Shown here in pieces: positions 55,699 to 64,000 of a stretch of 64,000 nt of DNA. The stretch is from Amycolatopsis sp. FDAARGOS 1241 (lineage in GTDB: Bacteria > Actinomycetota > Actinomycetes > Mycobacteriales > Pseudonocardiaceae). The notes beneath the pieces were generated by a model that did no database searches, had not been told where the DNA came from, and saw only the letters and a program-made list of their open reading frames with translations. The first letter of the stretch is position 1; the number at the start of each line of letters is the position of its first letter. The stretch covers positions 8,398,001-8,462,000 of the forward strand of contig NZ_CP069526.1 in NCBI RefSeq assembly GCF_016889705.1, given 5' to 3'. A program made the position numbers and the translations under genes.

Positions 55699-56886
55699 TC
55701 AAGCCGAGCCGTGGGCGGCGATGGCGGCTTCGTAACCCTCGATGAGACGGCGGAACCCGACCTCCGGGGTGAAGTCGTCGTCGTAGCGGTGGCGGGCGGC
55801 CTCGCCCATCTTGCGGTTGCGGTCGCGGTCCGAGACGACGTCGCGCAAGGCGTCGGCCAGCGCCGCGGCGGAATCCGGCGCGTGCAAGACACCCGTGACG
55901 CCGTCGGAGATCAGTTCGGGAAAGGCGCCGTGCGCGGGCGCGACCGTCGGCACGCCCGCCGCCATCGCTTCCACCACCACGAGCCCGAAGGCTTCCAGCC
56001 AGGCCGACGGCGCGACCACCGCCGCCGCGGATGCGGTGAGCGCGCGGCACGAGTCCTTGTCCCGCAGGCCGACGTACGACACGTCCGACCGCGATGAAGC
56101 CCAGGCCGAAACCTCGTCCGACAGCGGCCCGGTCCCGGCGATCACCAGCGGCAGCCCGAGCGCACCGCCGAGGAGGTCCCACGCCGCCATCAGGAGCGGC
56201 ACGCCTTTCTCCGGCGTCAGGCGGCCGAGGAACAGCACGTGCTCACCGTCGCCGGACCGCCGCACACCGGGGTCGGTCACGAAGTTGTGCTTCACGGTCA
56301 TCCGGGCGACCGGCATGCCCGCGTCCACGAGCACCCGGCGCTGGGCGGCGGAGATGCAGAAGAATCGCGTGACGCCGCTGCGCCAGCGCGCGCGGTTGAG
56401 CAGGAGGTTCACCGCCATCGGCAGCGTCGCCACGGCCGATCCGCGGTAGCACCCGTGCCGCACCGCGGGGACAGGAGCGCCGCCGACGCAGTCGGTGCAG
56501 ACCTTCCCGTCGCGGTACAGCGTGCCGGGCGGGCAGACCAGGCCGTAGTTGTGCAGCGTCGCCACCACGGGCACGCGCGCGTCGGCGCACGCCGCCAGCA
56601 CCGACGGCGACAGCAGCGGGAACGTGTTGTGGACGTGCACCACGTCCGGCCGCTCCACCCGCAGCCGCGCCGCGAGGGCGGCACGGGCCGACCGGTTCCA
56701 CGGCACCTGCAGCGGCACGGAAGCCTTGCCCGGCAAGGACATCGCCGCGATGTCGTCGCTGCGCCGCTCGAACAGCCCCACCTGCACGCCGCCCGCGGAA
56801 AGCAGCGCGACCTCCGCGTCGACCACGTTGTTCTCCCCGCTCGGCTGCTCCGAGCGGTACCGGTTGTGGACCACGAGCACCTTCAT
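55699..56886 (-). CDS. Glycosyltransferase family 4
   Basis: 395 residues, GT-B fold. N-terminal VLVVHNRYRSEQPSGENNVV, VHVHNTFPLLSPSVL, a Cys-rich insert (LVCPPGTLYRDGKVCTDC), then VLFLGRLTPEKGVPLLMAAW and the UDP-sugar site APSAWLEAFGLVVVEAMAAG (E-x7-E). It transfers a sugar from a nucleotide donor to the growing lipid-linked glycan in the cytosol. It overlaps the Wzy-like gene by 4 bases. Confidence 0.93.
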   Translation of the reverse strand: MKVLVVHNRYRSEQPSGENNVVDAEVALLSAGGVQVGLFERRSDDIAAMSLPGKASVPLQVPWNRSARAALAARLRVERPDVVHVHNTFPLLSPSVLAACADARVPVVATLHNYGLVCPPGTLYRDGKVCTDCVGGAPVPAVRHGCYRGSAVATLPMAVNLLLNRARWRSGVTRFFCISAAQRRVLVDAGMPVARMTVKHNFVTDPGVRRSGDGEHVLFLGRLTPEKGVPLLMAAWDLLGGALGLPLVIAGTGPLSDEVSAWASSRSDVSYVGLRDKDSCRALTASAAAVVAPSAWLEAFGLVVVEAMAAGVPTVAPAHGAFPELISDGVTGVLHAPDSAAALADALRDVVSDRDRNRKMGEAARHRYDDDFTPEVGFRRLIEGYEAAIAAHGSA

Positions 56887-58124
56887 ACGGGCTGCCCCTT
56901 CGGGATGAACTCGTCTTCGGTGTCCTTGACCGTGCCCTGCGCGAGCAGCGTCGCGGCCAGCGCCAGGTGCAGCAGGTACGGCGACGCGTCCCCGAGCCCG
57001 GCCTCGGTGTAGGAAGCTGAGATGCAGTAGGTGATCAGGAAGATCGCGCACGCGCGCGCCAGCGACGGCGGCCGCAGCACCGCCACGGCCACCAGCACCA
57101 GCAGGAACGCCGCGACGATGGCGATGCCCGTGAACCCCTGCTCGTGGTACACGGCGAGCCAGCTGTTGTCGATCGGCAGGCCGTCGTAGGACTTGTCCGT
57201 GAGCCCGACGCCGAAGATGTACTCGTTGATCGTGCGCGGCGCGGCCAGCAGCGCGTCCCACACCTTCGCGCGGCCGGTGAGGCTCGAGAAGTTCTCCTCG
57301 CTCTGCCCCCGCAGGAACCACGCTTGCAGCAGGCCGGCGAGCGCGACCGCGGCGAAGCCCGCCACCAGCACGAACGTGGTGAAAACCTTGCGCGCGCGGG
57401 CGTTCGTGGTCGCCAGCGACAGCAGCGCGACCACGAGCCCGGCGACGAGCCCGAGCGTGGCCGTGCGGGTGTGCGTGAGCAGCAGCAACCCCAGCGAAGG
57501 CACGATGATGACCAACGCGCTCGTCGCCGTCGTCCGCTTGCCGAGCCACAGCAGGGCCGCGAGCCCGCTGATCACGGCCGCGTACTGCCCGACCTGCGGT
57601 GGCGTCAGCGGCCAGACCGCGCCCGAAAGCCGGCCGCCGTAGACGTCCGGCATCGCCTTGCCCGGCGCGATCACCAACCCGATCGCCACCGACACCAGCA
57701 CCCCGTAGAACATCCGGATGTGGTGGCGCACGAACGTGAACGAGCCGTTCCACCAGCGCGTGAGCAGCCACAGCGTCGCGATGAACACCGCGAAGCGGAA
57801 GCAGCGGAACAGCGAACCGAACCCGGCTTCCAGGTGCAGGCTCGCCACCACGCTCGTGACCAGCAGCAGGGTGAGCAGCAGCAGGTACGCGCTCGGGCGG
57901 AGCTTCAGCCGGGGGTTGAGCGCCAGCGCCATCACGAACGCCAGCATCAACGCGCCCATGGTCACGAGCTGGCTCACCGCGCGCGGCAGCGGGATCACGG
58001 TCTGCGCCCCGGTCGACCCGAGCGTGTTGAGGATCAGCAGCGCCCATGCCGCACCGACGAGCTTCGGCGTCCGTTCGGCGGTTTCGGCGGCCGTGGGCTG
58101 CCGGATGCTGCTCAGCAGAGCCAT
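56883..58124 (-). CDS. O-antigen ligase/Wzy-like polysaccharide polymerase
   Basis: 413 residues with 10-12 hydrophobic segments, and a large extracellular loop before the last helices (SEENFSSLTGRAKVWDALLA and NSWLAVYHEQGFTG), the typical layout of the O-antigen polymerase/ligase family. The RxxxW-like motif in the loop is characteristic. It should polymerise or attach flipped repeat units outside the membrane. It starts 1 base after the beta-helix stop. Confidence 0.85.
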   Translation of the reverse strand: MALLSSIRQPTAAETAERTPKLVGAAWALLILNTLGSTGAQTVIPLPRAVSQLVTMGALMLAFVMALALNPRLKLRPSAYLLLLTLLLVTSVVASLHLEAGFGSLFRCFRFAVFIATLWLLTRWWNGSFTFVRHHIRMFYGVLVSVAIGLVIAPGKAMPDVYGGRLSGAVWPLTPPQVGQYAAVISGLAALLWLGKRTTATSALVIIVPSLGLLLLTHTRTATLGLVAGLVVALLSLATTNARARKVFTTFVLVAGFAAVALAGLLQAWFLRGQSEENFSSLTGRAKVWDALLAAPRTINEYIFGVGLTDKSYDGLPIDNSWLAVYHEQGFTGIAIVAAFLLVLVAVAVLRPPSLARACAIFLITYCISASYTEAGLGDASPYLLHLALAATLLAQGTVKDTEDEFIPKGQPV

Positions 58125-58125
58125 G

Positions 58126-59652
58126 TCAGCCGCCCCCGCCGCGCTGGTACGTGGTGCGCGCGTCCTGGTTGTACGGCGCGCCCTCCCACTCCCCGATGCC
58201 GAGGACGTGGCTCATGTCGGTGGCGATGAACGTCCACGGGCCCACGTACGCGTTGTCGTGCCAGGTGTTGCCCTGTTTGAAGGTGATCGCCTGCTGCACC
58301 ACGTCGCCCTTGTACGGCGACCAGTCCGGGTACGTGCCGAAGTTCGACAGCAGCCCCATGCGCCCGCACGTCTCCTGGCAGTCGATCGCCGAGGGCTGCA
58401 GGATGAACCGGTTGTTGTGCACCTCCACGCGCTGGGTCTTCCACCGGCAGTCGTCCAGCAGCGGCTTCTTCGCGATCGCCGGCGCGGCGCACTTGCCGAC
58501 ATCCGGCACGAGCTTCGTGCAGACGCCGCTGGACGTGTTGGCCGGGCTGTTGCAGAAGCGGTCGGCGTTCTCCCACAGGGTGACGCCGTTCCAGTTGTTC
58601 TCGAAGACGTTGCCGTAGATCTCGAGCTTCGACGTGCGGGCCGTCACGCGCGGTTCGCCGCCCGACTCCGAAACGTAGATCGTGGCGACGGGGAACGTGT
58701 CGCCGCGGTCGGTGTAGGCGCGGCCGTCGGCGAGGTTGTTGCGCCGGATCGTGTTGTTGCGGATCACGGCGTTGTAGCTGGTCTCGTAGGTGATGGCCGA
58801 GCTGTCGTTGTTCTCGATGAGGTTGCCCTCGATGAGGAAGTCGTTGTTGTTCGTGTCGGCCCACAGCCCGGTGCCGCGGTTGTCGTGCACCCAGTTGCCG
58901 ATCACGTCGGCGCCGTTGACGGCCCAGAACTTGATGCCGCCGGTGCAGCCGCAGCCGTCGATCTTGTGCTCCCAGTCACCGGTGTTGTTGCCGGTGATCT
59001 CGTTGCCGCGCACCACGAGCCCGGTGATGTCGTCGCCCTCGGCGAACGCGTTCATGCCGTACTGGCCGTTGCGGCGCAGGCAGCTGTCGAGCACCTGCTG
59101 CTTGGCGCCGGCCATGAGGCCGGCTCCGTCGTTGTCCTGGATGGTCGCGTGCAGGATCACCCAGCCGTCGCCGGAGTCGTGGTTGACCACGCCCTCGTCG
59201 CGCGGCGCGGTGAAGTTCTGCACGGTGAGGTTGGTGATCTTGACGTTCTTCGCGTGCCCCGTGAAGGCGTACTGGTTGAGCTTGCGCCCGTCGAGCACGG
59301 CGCCGGGCGCGCCGACGAAGACGTCGCCGTCCTTGGGCTCGACTTGGTCGAACCGGTCGTTGCCGAGGTGGTGGCTGCCCGGGGCGAGCCAGAACGTGGT
59401 GCGCGCCGCGGCGCCCCGCACCTTGGCCGCGAGGTCGTCGGCCGCCGCCACGGTCACCGCCCCGGCGGGCGCGGTGGCGGGTCCGGGCGGCACCTTGTCG
59501 CACACGGCCGCGATCGGCCCGGCCGGCGCCGCCGACGTCGCCGCGACCTGGCTCGACGCGACGTCGTTTTCGTCGGACGACCCGGTACACCCCGAGAGGA
59601 CGAGCGGGCACAGCAAGCCCAGGAACAGCACCAGCCTGCTGGTCGAACGCAC
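58126..59652 (-). CDS. Beta-helix lipoprotein, putative polysaccharide lyase or epimerase
   Basis: 508 residues from GTG 59652. Signal peptide with lipobox LVLSGC. The mature protein is a right-handed parallel beta-helix with many N-x-I/V turns (NVKITNLTVQNFTAPRDEGV, NNDFLIEGNLIENNDSSAIT), six or more Cys residues and a conserved SNFGTYPDWSPYKGD. Such proteins bind or cleave acidic polysaccharides. Its place between a Wzy-like polymerase and a heparinase-like lyase supports a role in modifying exported glycan. Intact paralogue of the broken gene at 52148. Confidence 0.85.
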   Translation of the reverse strand: MRSTSRLVLFLGLLCPLVLSGCTGSSDENDVASSQVAATSAAPAGPIAAVCDKVPPGPATAPAGAVTVAAADDLAAKVRGAAARTTFWLAPGSHHLGNDRFDQVEPKDGDVFVGAPGAVLDGRKLNQYAFTGHAKNVKITNLTVQNFTAPRDEGVVNHDSGDGWVILHATIQDNDGAGLMAGAKQQVLDSCLRRNGQYGMNAFAEGDDITGLVVRGNEITGNNTGDWEHKIDGCGCTGGIKFWAVNGADVIGNWVHDNRGTGLWADTNNNDFLIEGNLIENNDSSAITYETSYNAVIRNNTIRRNNLADGRAYTDRGDTFPVATIYVSESGGEPRVTARTSKLEIYGNVFENNWNGVTLWENADRFCNSPANTSSGVCTKLVPDVGKCAAPAIAKKPLLDDCRWKTQRVEVHNNRFILQPSAIDCQETCGRMGLLSNFGTYPDWSPYKGDVVQQAITFKQGNTWHDNAYVGPWTFIATDMSHVLGIGEWEGAPYNQDARTTYQRGGGG

Positions 59653-59670
59653 CGGGTCGGTCCTTTCGGG

Positions 59671-61566
59671 TCAGAAACGCAAGGTCGTGGTGAAAGCCGG
59701 CGCGGCGGGTCCCGAGCCGAGGAGGGTGGTCGCCGGTTCGCGGCGGCCGAAGCCCGCCGAGTACCAGCCGAGCGGCGGGTTCGTCTCGCCGCGGTGCGCG
59801 GTCCACGCCAGCTCGGCCGGGAGGTCCAGCGTCGCCGTGTGGCCGGGCCAGCTCAGCCGCGCCGTGCTGCCCTCGAGCGTCACCTCGACGAGCGGGCCGA
59901 GGTGGAACGCGAGTTTCGCCGGCAGCGAGAGGTCGCCCTCAACCTCGTCGACGATCGTCAGCGCCCGGTCGGCGAGCTCAACACAACGGCGGTGCACGGC
60001 CGGGGCGTAGCCGTCGTGCTCGGCGCGCCAGCGCACCGGGCCGACGGCGAGCGTGCGGGTGCGGGCGTGCCGCGTCCACAGGAACGGCCCGCCGGACGCC
60101 GACTGGTCGGTGCCGCCGAGCTGCAGCGTGTTGTGGCCGAGCGTCGAGCGGAAGTACGACCGCCACTCGGGTTCGCCGTGGTAGCAGTAGGTGCCCGGGT
60201 CGGCGAGGATGTTTACGCCGTCGTGGCGGACCTCCAGCGACAGCGCGTCGGCGTGCGCGTGCGCGGCGATGGCGAGGAACCCGTGCGGGCCGCCGTCGCA
60301 GCGGCACCAGATCTCCTCGGGTTCGCCGGCCGGCGTTCGCAGGATCGTCATGCCCGCGTCGAACAGGTCGTCGACCCGCCGAGGGGGCCGCGGGCCCGTG
60401 AGCTCTCCGACGCCGCCGAGCGAGGCGAACAGCACGGTGCGGACGTCGCCGCCCGCCACCTTCGGCCACCACTCCTGGCGGCCGAACAACGCGTCGCCCG
60501 TGGCGAGCAGCGACGCCCAGCGGCTCGTGCCGGTGCCGTCGACGATCAATCCGTAGCCGTCGTCGGCGTCGCCCTGGCGCGGCGGGCGCAGCTTCGAGTC
60601 CACAATGGACGCCAGTGCGTCGCACATCCGGCGCAGCACGAGCCAGGTCGACTCGGGCACGAGCGGGCCGGCCTCCAGCGCGGCCGCGAGGCCCAGCTCC
60701 AGCACGAGGCCGTGGTACTCGGTCGCGAGCTCGCGGTTGAGCCCGGACGCGAACGTGTTGGCCTGCAGCTGCGTGTCCAGCGACTTCAGCGCCGCGTCGC
60801 GCCAGGCGGGCGACTCGGGGAACCAGTCGAACGCGCACGCGGCCACGAGCTGCCCAGCGTCCTCGGCGATCACGTGGTTGTTGGCCGACGAGCCGCGGCT
60901 CGGGAACGCTGCGAGCCAACGCTGGTGGTGCCAGATCTGGTGCAGGGCCTCGGGGTTGTCCTCGAACAGGCCGGACGCGCCGGCCCAGCCGTCGAGGAGC
61001 CGGCGCAGCCACACCCACGACAGCAGCCGGATGCCGAGCTCGATCCCGCTCACCCAGTGCACGCCGCGCATGGGCGGGTTGGCCGCCCACCACGACTTCA
61101 GGTGGTCGGCCACGCGGTGGGCGAAGCGGTCCTCGCCGGTCAGCGCGTACGCGGCGGCCAGCACGGTGAGGTGCTGGTGGCGCGAGGGCTCCCAGATCTG
61201 CTTGATGTCGCCGACCGTGTCCTCGCTGCGGTAGGCGATGTCGAACGAATACGCGTCGGCGGGTGCGCGCCGGCCCATCTTCGGGTCGAACGCCCAGTCG
61301 GGCGCCACGAGGTCATCGCGCTCGACGCCGAAGTAATCGGCGTGGCCGTCCATGAGCCGTTCGGCCGTGGCCAGCAGCTCGGCGCGGGCTTCGGCCGACA
61401 CGCCCTCGACGCTCGCCGTTCGGGCGAACGCACGGTGCGGCAGCCAGGTCGCCTTCTGCTTCGCGACGCCGCGCCACTGTTGCTTGCGCACCACGTCGGT
61501 CGCGCGGCCCGCGACCTCGGCCGGGCTCATGGCCGAGAGTCTTCGCAGGTACCAGGCGGGGTCCAT
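59671..61566 (-). CDS. Heparinase II/III family protein
   Basis: 631 residues. The N-terminal alpha toroid has SSANNHVIAEDAGQLVAACA (catalytic Asn-His region) and FNRELA-like helix (SGLNRELATEYHGLVLELGL). The C-terminal beta-sandwich has FLAIAAHAHADALSLEVRHD with the HADALS motif. Family enzymes cleave acidic polysaccharides by beta-elimination. No signal peptide is seen, so it may act in the cytosol or use another export route. Its ATG shares a base with the upstream stop. Confidence 0.9.
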   Translation of the reverse strand: MDPAWYLRRLSAMSPAEVAGRATDVVRKQQWRGVAKQKATWLPHRAFARTASVEGVSAEARAELLATAERLMDGHADYFGVERDDLVAPDWAFDPKMGRRAPADAYSFDIAYRSEDTVGDIKQIWEPSRHQHLTVLAAAYALTGEDRFAHRVADHLKSWWAANPPMRGVHWVSGIELGIRLLSWVWLRRLLDGWAGASGLFEDNPEALHQIWHHQRWLAAFPSRGSSANNHVIAEDAGQLVAACAFDWFPESPAWRDAALKSLDTQLQANTFASGLNRELATEYHGLVLELGLAAALEAGPLVPESTWLVLRRMCDALASIVDSKLRPPRQGDADDGYGLIVDGTGTSRWASLLATGDALFGRQEWWPKVAGGDVRTVLFASLGGVGELTGPRPPRRVDDLFDAGMTILRTPAGEPEEIWCRCDGGPHGFLAIAAHAHADALSLEVRHDGVNILADPGTYCYHGEPEWRSYFRSTLGHNTLQLGGTDQSASGGPFLWTRHARTRTLAVGPVRWRAEHDGYAPAVHRRCVELADRALTIVDEVEGDLSLPAKLAFHLGPLVEVTLEGSTARLSWPGHTATLDLPAELAWTAHRGETNPPLGWYSAGFGRREPATTLLGSGPAAPAFTTTLRF

Positions 61567-63746
61567 CAGCCGAGCACCTCCTTCGGCTCCAGCCGCACCG
61601 GCGCGCCCGTTTCGAGGCTGCGGTTGACGGCGAGCGTGGCCAGCGTCGTGTTCACCAGCGACTCGACGGTGATCGGCATCGCGACACCGGTGGTCAGTGC
61701 GGTCACGAACGCCTCGACCTCGGCCTTCTGGCCCTTGTCACGGCCCTTCGGGATCCGCGAGCTGGCCCAGCGCTTCTTGCCGTACACGCTCGCGCGGGCG
61801 AAGTCGTCGAACTTCAGCACCTTGCCGTCGGCCAGCACCTCCAGCGTCTCCTTCTGGAACGACGTCGAGCCGCTGGTGACGTAGCTGATGGCCGCGGTCG
61901 AGCCGTCGGCGTAGCGCAGCAGCACCTGCAGGTCGTCGTTGCCCGGGGTTGCGGTGGCGTAGACGGAAACCGGGTCGCTGCCGAGGAACCAGCTCACCGT
62001 GTCGATGAAGTGCCCGCCCTCGCCGACGAAGCGCGTGCCCTCCGAGTCGGCCTTGGTGTACCAGCTGTTCGACTCCAGGCGGCCCGCGTTCACGAGGTAG
62101 CGCACCGACGCCGGGCCCAGGCGCGGCCCGAACTGGACCTTGGCTTCGTTGAGCAGCGGCGCGAACCGGCGGTTGAAGCCGACCTGCAGCCGGTTGTTGC
62201 CCGATTCCTCGATGGCCTCGACGATCCCGCGCAGCTCCTTCTCCGAAAGCGCCAGCGGCTTCTCCACGAACACGGCCTTTCCCGCGAGCAGCGCCCGGCG
62301 GGTGAGCTCGGCGTGGGAGCTGTGCCGCGTCACCACGAACACGGTGTCGACGGAGTCGTTCTCCAGCAACGCGTTCAGGTCGGTGTTGGCGCGAGCGAAG
62401 CCGAACTTGCGCTTGGCGTTGGCGCCCGAGAGCGCCGACGTGGTGACCACTTCGGACAGTGCCACGCGCTCCTGCTCCACCAGGTGCGGCAGCAGCATCG
62501 ACGACGCGTAGTTGCCGGCCCCGACGAACCCGACGCGCAGGCGGCTGCGCGGGGTGGCCCGGGTACCCGTCGCCGCGGGCGGCGCCACCGCCGACACCAC
62601 GGCCCGCGGCTCGGTCTCCGGGCCCTCGGGGTAGCGGAAGAGCACCGCGACGGCCTTGAGCTCGCCGTCCTGCAGCGATTTGTACGTCTCCACCGCGCTC
62701 GAGAAGTCGGCGACGTGCGTGATCAGCGGTTCGACGTCGAGCTTGTCGCGCGCGGCCAGGTCGAGGAAGCACTCGATGTTGCGGCGCTCGGTCCAGCGGA
62801 CGTAGCCGATCGGGTAGTCGCGGCCCTCGAGCTCGTACTCGGGGTCGTAGCGCCCGGGCCCGTACGAGCGTGAGAACCGGACGTCCAGCTCCTTCTCGTA
62901 GTAGGCGTTCCAGGGCAGGTTGAGCGAGATCTTGCCGATGTCGACCACCCGGCCGCGGTCGCGAGCGAGCTTCGCGGCCAGCTCCACCGGGTCGTTCGAG
63001 GCGCCGCCCGCGGCCAGGTAGACCTGGTCCACGCCGTGGCCACCCGACAGCTCCGCGACGGCGTTGTCCACCACCCCCGACCCGGGGTGCGCGCACGCCA
63101 GCGCACCGAGCTGTTCGGCCAGCTCGCAGCGCGCCGGGTCGGGGTCCACGCCGACGACACGAACGCCCGCGGCGATCAGCAGCTGCACCACGAGCTGCCC
63201 GATCAGGCCCAGCCCGATCACCAGTGCGAGGTCACCGAGCTGCGGCTCGCCGCGGCGCACGCCCTGCATCGCGATCGACCCGACCGTGCCGAACGCCGCG
63301 AAGCGCGGGTCCAGCCCGGCGGGCACGCGCGCGTAGAGGTTCTTGGGCACCCAGTTCAGCTCGGAGTGCAGCGCGTGCTCGTTTCCGGCGCACGCCACGA
63401 CGTCGCCCACCGCCACGTCGTCGATGCCGGCGCCGACCTCGACGACCACGCCGGCCAGCGAGTAGCCCAGCGGTGTGTAGGAGTCGAGCTTGCTCGTCAC
63501 CTTGCGGTAGGTCGCCGCGAGCCCGTTGGTGGCGACGCTCTGCATGACCTTCGCGACCTGGTCCGGGCGTGAGCGCGCCTTGCCGATCATGGACATGCCG
63601 GCCTCGGACACCTTCATCATCTCGGTGCCGGTGGAGATCAGCGAGTACCCGGTGCGCACGAGCACGCCGCCCGGCTTGCAGGCCGGGACGGGCACGTCGA
63701 GGAGCGCCAGCTCCCCGCTCTTGTAGTTCTGCACTACCTGCTTCAC
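61566..63746 (-). CDS. Bi-domain oxidoreductase (zinc dehydrogenase plus Gfo/Idh/MocA)
   Basis: 726 residues, two NAD(P) enzymes in one chain. Residues 1-380 are an MDR alcohol dehydrogenase (LALVIGLGLIGQLVVQLLIA). Residues 400-726 are a Gfo/Idh/MocA dehydrogenase (LRVGFVGAGNYASSMLLPHL, VFVEKPLALSEKELRGIV with the EKP motif, GEGGHFIDTVSWFLG). The fusion is common in actinobacterial and cyanobacterial polysaccharide clusters; it may oxidise or epimerise a sugar. Start at ATG 63746. Confidence 0.9.
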   Translation of the reverse strand: MKQVVQNYKSGELALLDVPVPACKPGGVLVRTGYSLISTGTEMMKVSEAGMSMIGKARSRPDQVAKVMQSVATNGLAATYRKVTSKLDSYTPLGYSLAGVVVEVGAGIDDVAVGDVVACAGNEHALHSELNWVPKNLYARVPAGLDPRFAAFGTVGSIAMQGVRRGEPQLGDLALVIGLGLIGQLVVQLLIAAGVRVVGVDPDPARCELAEQLGALACAHPGSGVVDNAVAELSGGHGVDQVYLAAGGASNDPVELAAKLARDRGRVVDIGKISLNLPWNAYYEKELDVRFSRSYGPGRYDPEYELEGRDYPIGYVRWTERRNIECFLDLAARDKLDVEPLITHVADFSSAVETYKSLQDGELKAVAVLFRYPEGPETEPRAVVSAVAPPAATGTRATPRSRLRVGFVGAGNYASSMLLPHLVEQERVALSEVVTTSALSGANAKRKFGFARANTDLNALLENDSVDTVFVVTRHSSHAELTRRALLAGKAVFVEKPLALSEKELRGIVEAIEESGNNRLQVGFNRRFAPLLNEAKVQFGPRLGPASVRYLVNAGRLESNSWYTKADSEGTRFVGEGGHFIDTVSWFLGSDPVSVYATATPGNDDLQVLLRYADGSTAAISYVTSGSTSFQKETLEVLADGKVLKFDDFARASVYGKKRWASSRIPKGRDKGQKAEVEAFVTALTTGVAMPITVESLVNTTLATLAVNRSLETGAPVRLEPKEVLG

Positions 63747-63753
63747 AGCACTC

Positions 63754-64000
63754 CTAGCTGCCAGAGAGCGCGCCGGACCGGGCGCCGCGGTACCAGTACT
63801 CGAGGGTCAAGACGTGCCAGAGGTGCTTCGCCCGGTCCTGCTGACCGGCGGCGTCCTCGGCCACGAGCTTGCGCAGCGCGTCGCGCTGCAGGAAGCCGGA
63901 TTCGACGAGGACACCTTCGTTGACGACTTCCTGGACCAGCGGCGCCAGGTCGCGGCTCATCCACGCCCGCAGCGGGGCGCTGAAGAGACCCTTGGGGCGG
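63754..64000 (-). CDS. Asparagine synthase (C-terminal part; start outside window)
   Basis: About 82 codons at the 3' end of a glutamine-hydrolysing asparagine synthetase. The segment RPKGLFSAPLRAWMSRDLAP is the usual C-terminal AsnB signature, followed by HLWHVLTLEYWYRGARSG. AsnB-like proteins often begin exopolysaccharide clusters and may amidate sugar acids. It ends 7 bases before the bi-domain gene. The first ATG in view (63960) is internal. Confidence 0.85.
   Translation of the reverse strand, partial: RPKGLFSAPLRAWMSRDLAPLVQEVVNEGVLVESGFLQRDALRKLVAEDAAGQQDRAKHLWHVLTLEYWYRGARSGALSGS

Noticed and set aside
57718..61884. 1388-codon plus-strand open frame
   Set aside because: Antisense to four real minus-strand genes with clear domains; no recognisable domain of its own.

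Overview
The window is a very GC-rich actinobacterial chromosome segment. It most resembles Pseudonocardiaceae, and Amycolatopsis is my best guess. The basis is GTG starts, F420-type luciferase-like oxidoreductases, and a conserved core block whose gene order matches the mycobacterial thrT-metT-rpmG-hadAB-trpT-secE-nusG-rplK-rplA...rplJL-mkl region, here on the minus strand. No species assignment can be proven from the sequence alone.

Region 1 (1-17.5 kb, mostly minus) is core. It holds an Mce lipid-import operon (mkl, two YrbE permeases, four MCE proteins, the last cut by the window edge) and rplL/rplJ with an L10-type leader. It continues with rplA, rplK, nusG, secE, tRNA-Trp, the FAS-II type dehydratases hadB/hadA, rpmG, and tRNA-Met and tRNA-Thr. 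Inserted among these are a proline-rich membrane protein, an alpha/beta hydrolase, an F420-type oxidoreductase and a frameshifted SGNH esterase.

Region 2 (17.5-35.3 kb) is mixed housekeeping and regulatory. It holds a membrane GGDEF/EAL protein with a degenerate GGDEF motif, a GNAT acetyltransferase, a tandem pair of DUF574 methyltransferases (the second frameshifted), lon with an HspR-type operator, and a frameshifted MSMEG_0570-like gene. Further on are an Imm1-like protein, tRNA-Tyr, YajQ, exported proteins, rfbA, a noncoding 31-bp degenerate tandem array, htpX, an exported beta-propeller and an LLM oxidoreductase.

Region 3 (35.3-45.7 kb, plus) is a tightly coupled ten-gene glycan operon. 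It encodes a sugar C-methyltransferase, nucleotidyltransferase, PIG-L deacetylase, SDR epimerase, DUF4910 protein, flippase, GT2, pyruvyltransferase-like protein, 3,5-epimerase and class III aminotransferase. Most junctions overlap by 1-4 bases.

Region 4 (46.5-64 kb) carries a giant RHS polymorphic toxin with an N-terminal WXG-like export region and a C-terminal domain I read as TIKI/ChaN/PMT-like. It also has a frameshifted beta-helix protein and a decayed IS481 copy inserted at a CTAG that supplies the stop codons of both neighbours. A minus-strand exopolysaccharide cluster follows (asnB, bi-domain oxidoreductase, heparinase-like lyase, beta-helix lipoprotein, Wzy-like polymerase, GT4), then PAP2. 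Regions 3 and 4 together look like a cell-surface polysaccharide locus.

Five loci (SGNH esterase, second DUF574, MSMEG_0570-like, first beta-helix gene, IS481) become full length after one- to three-base corrections. This may be decay or assembly indels.
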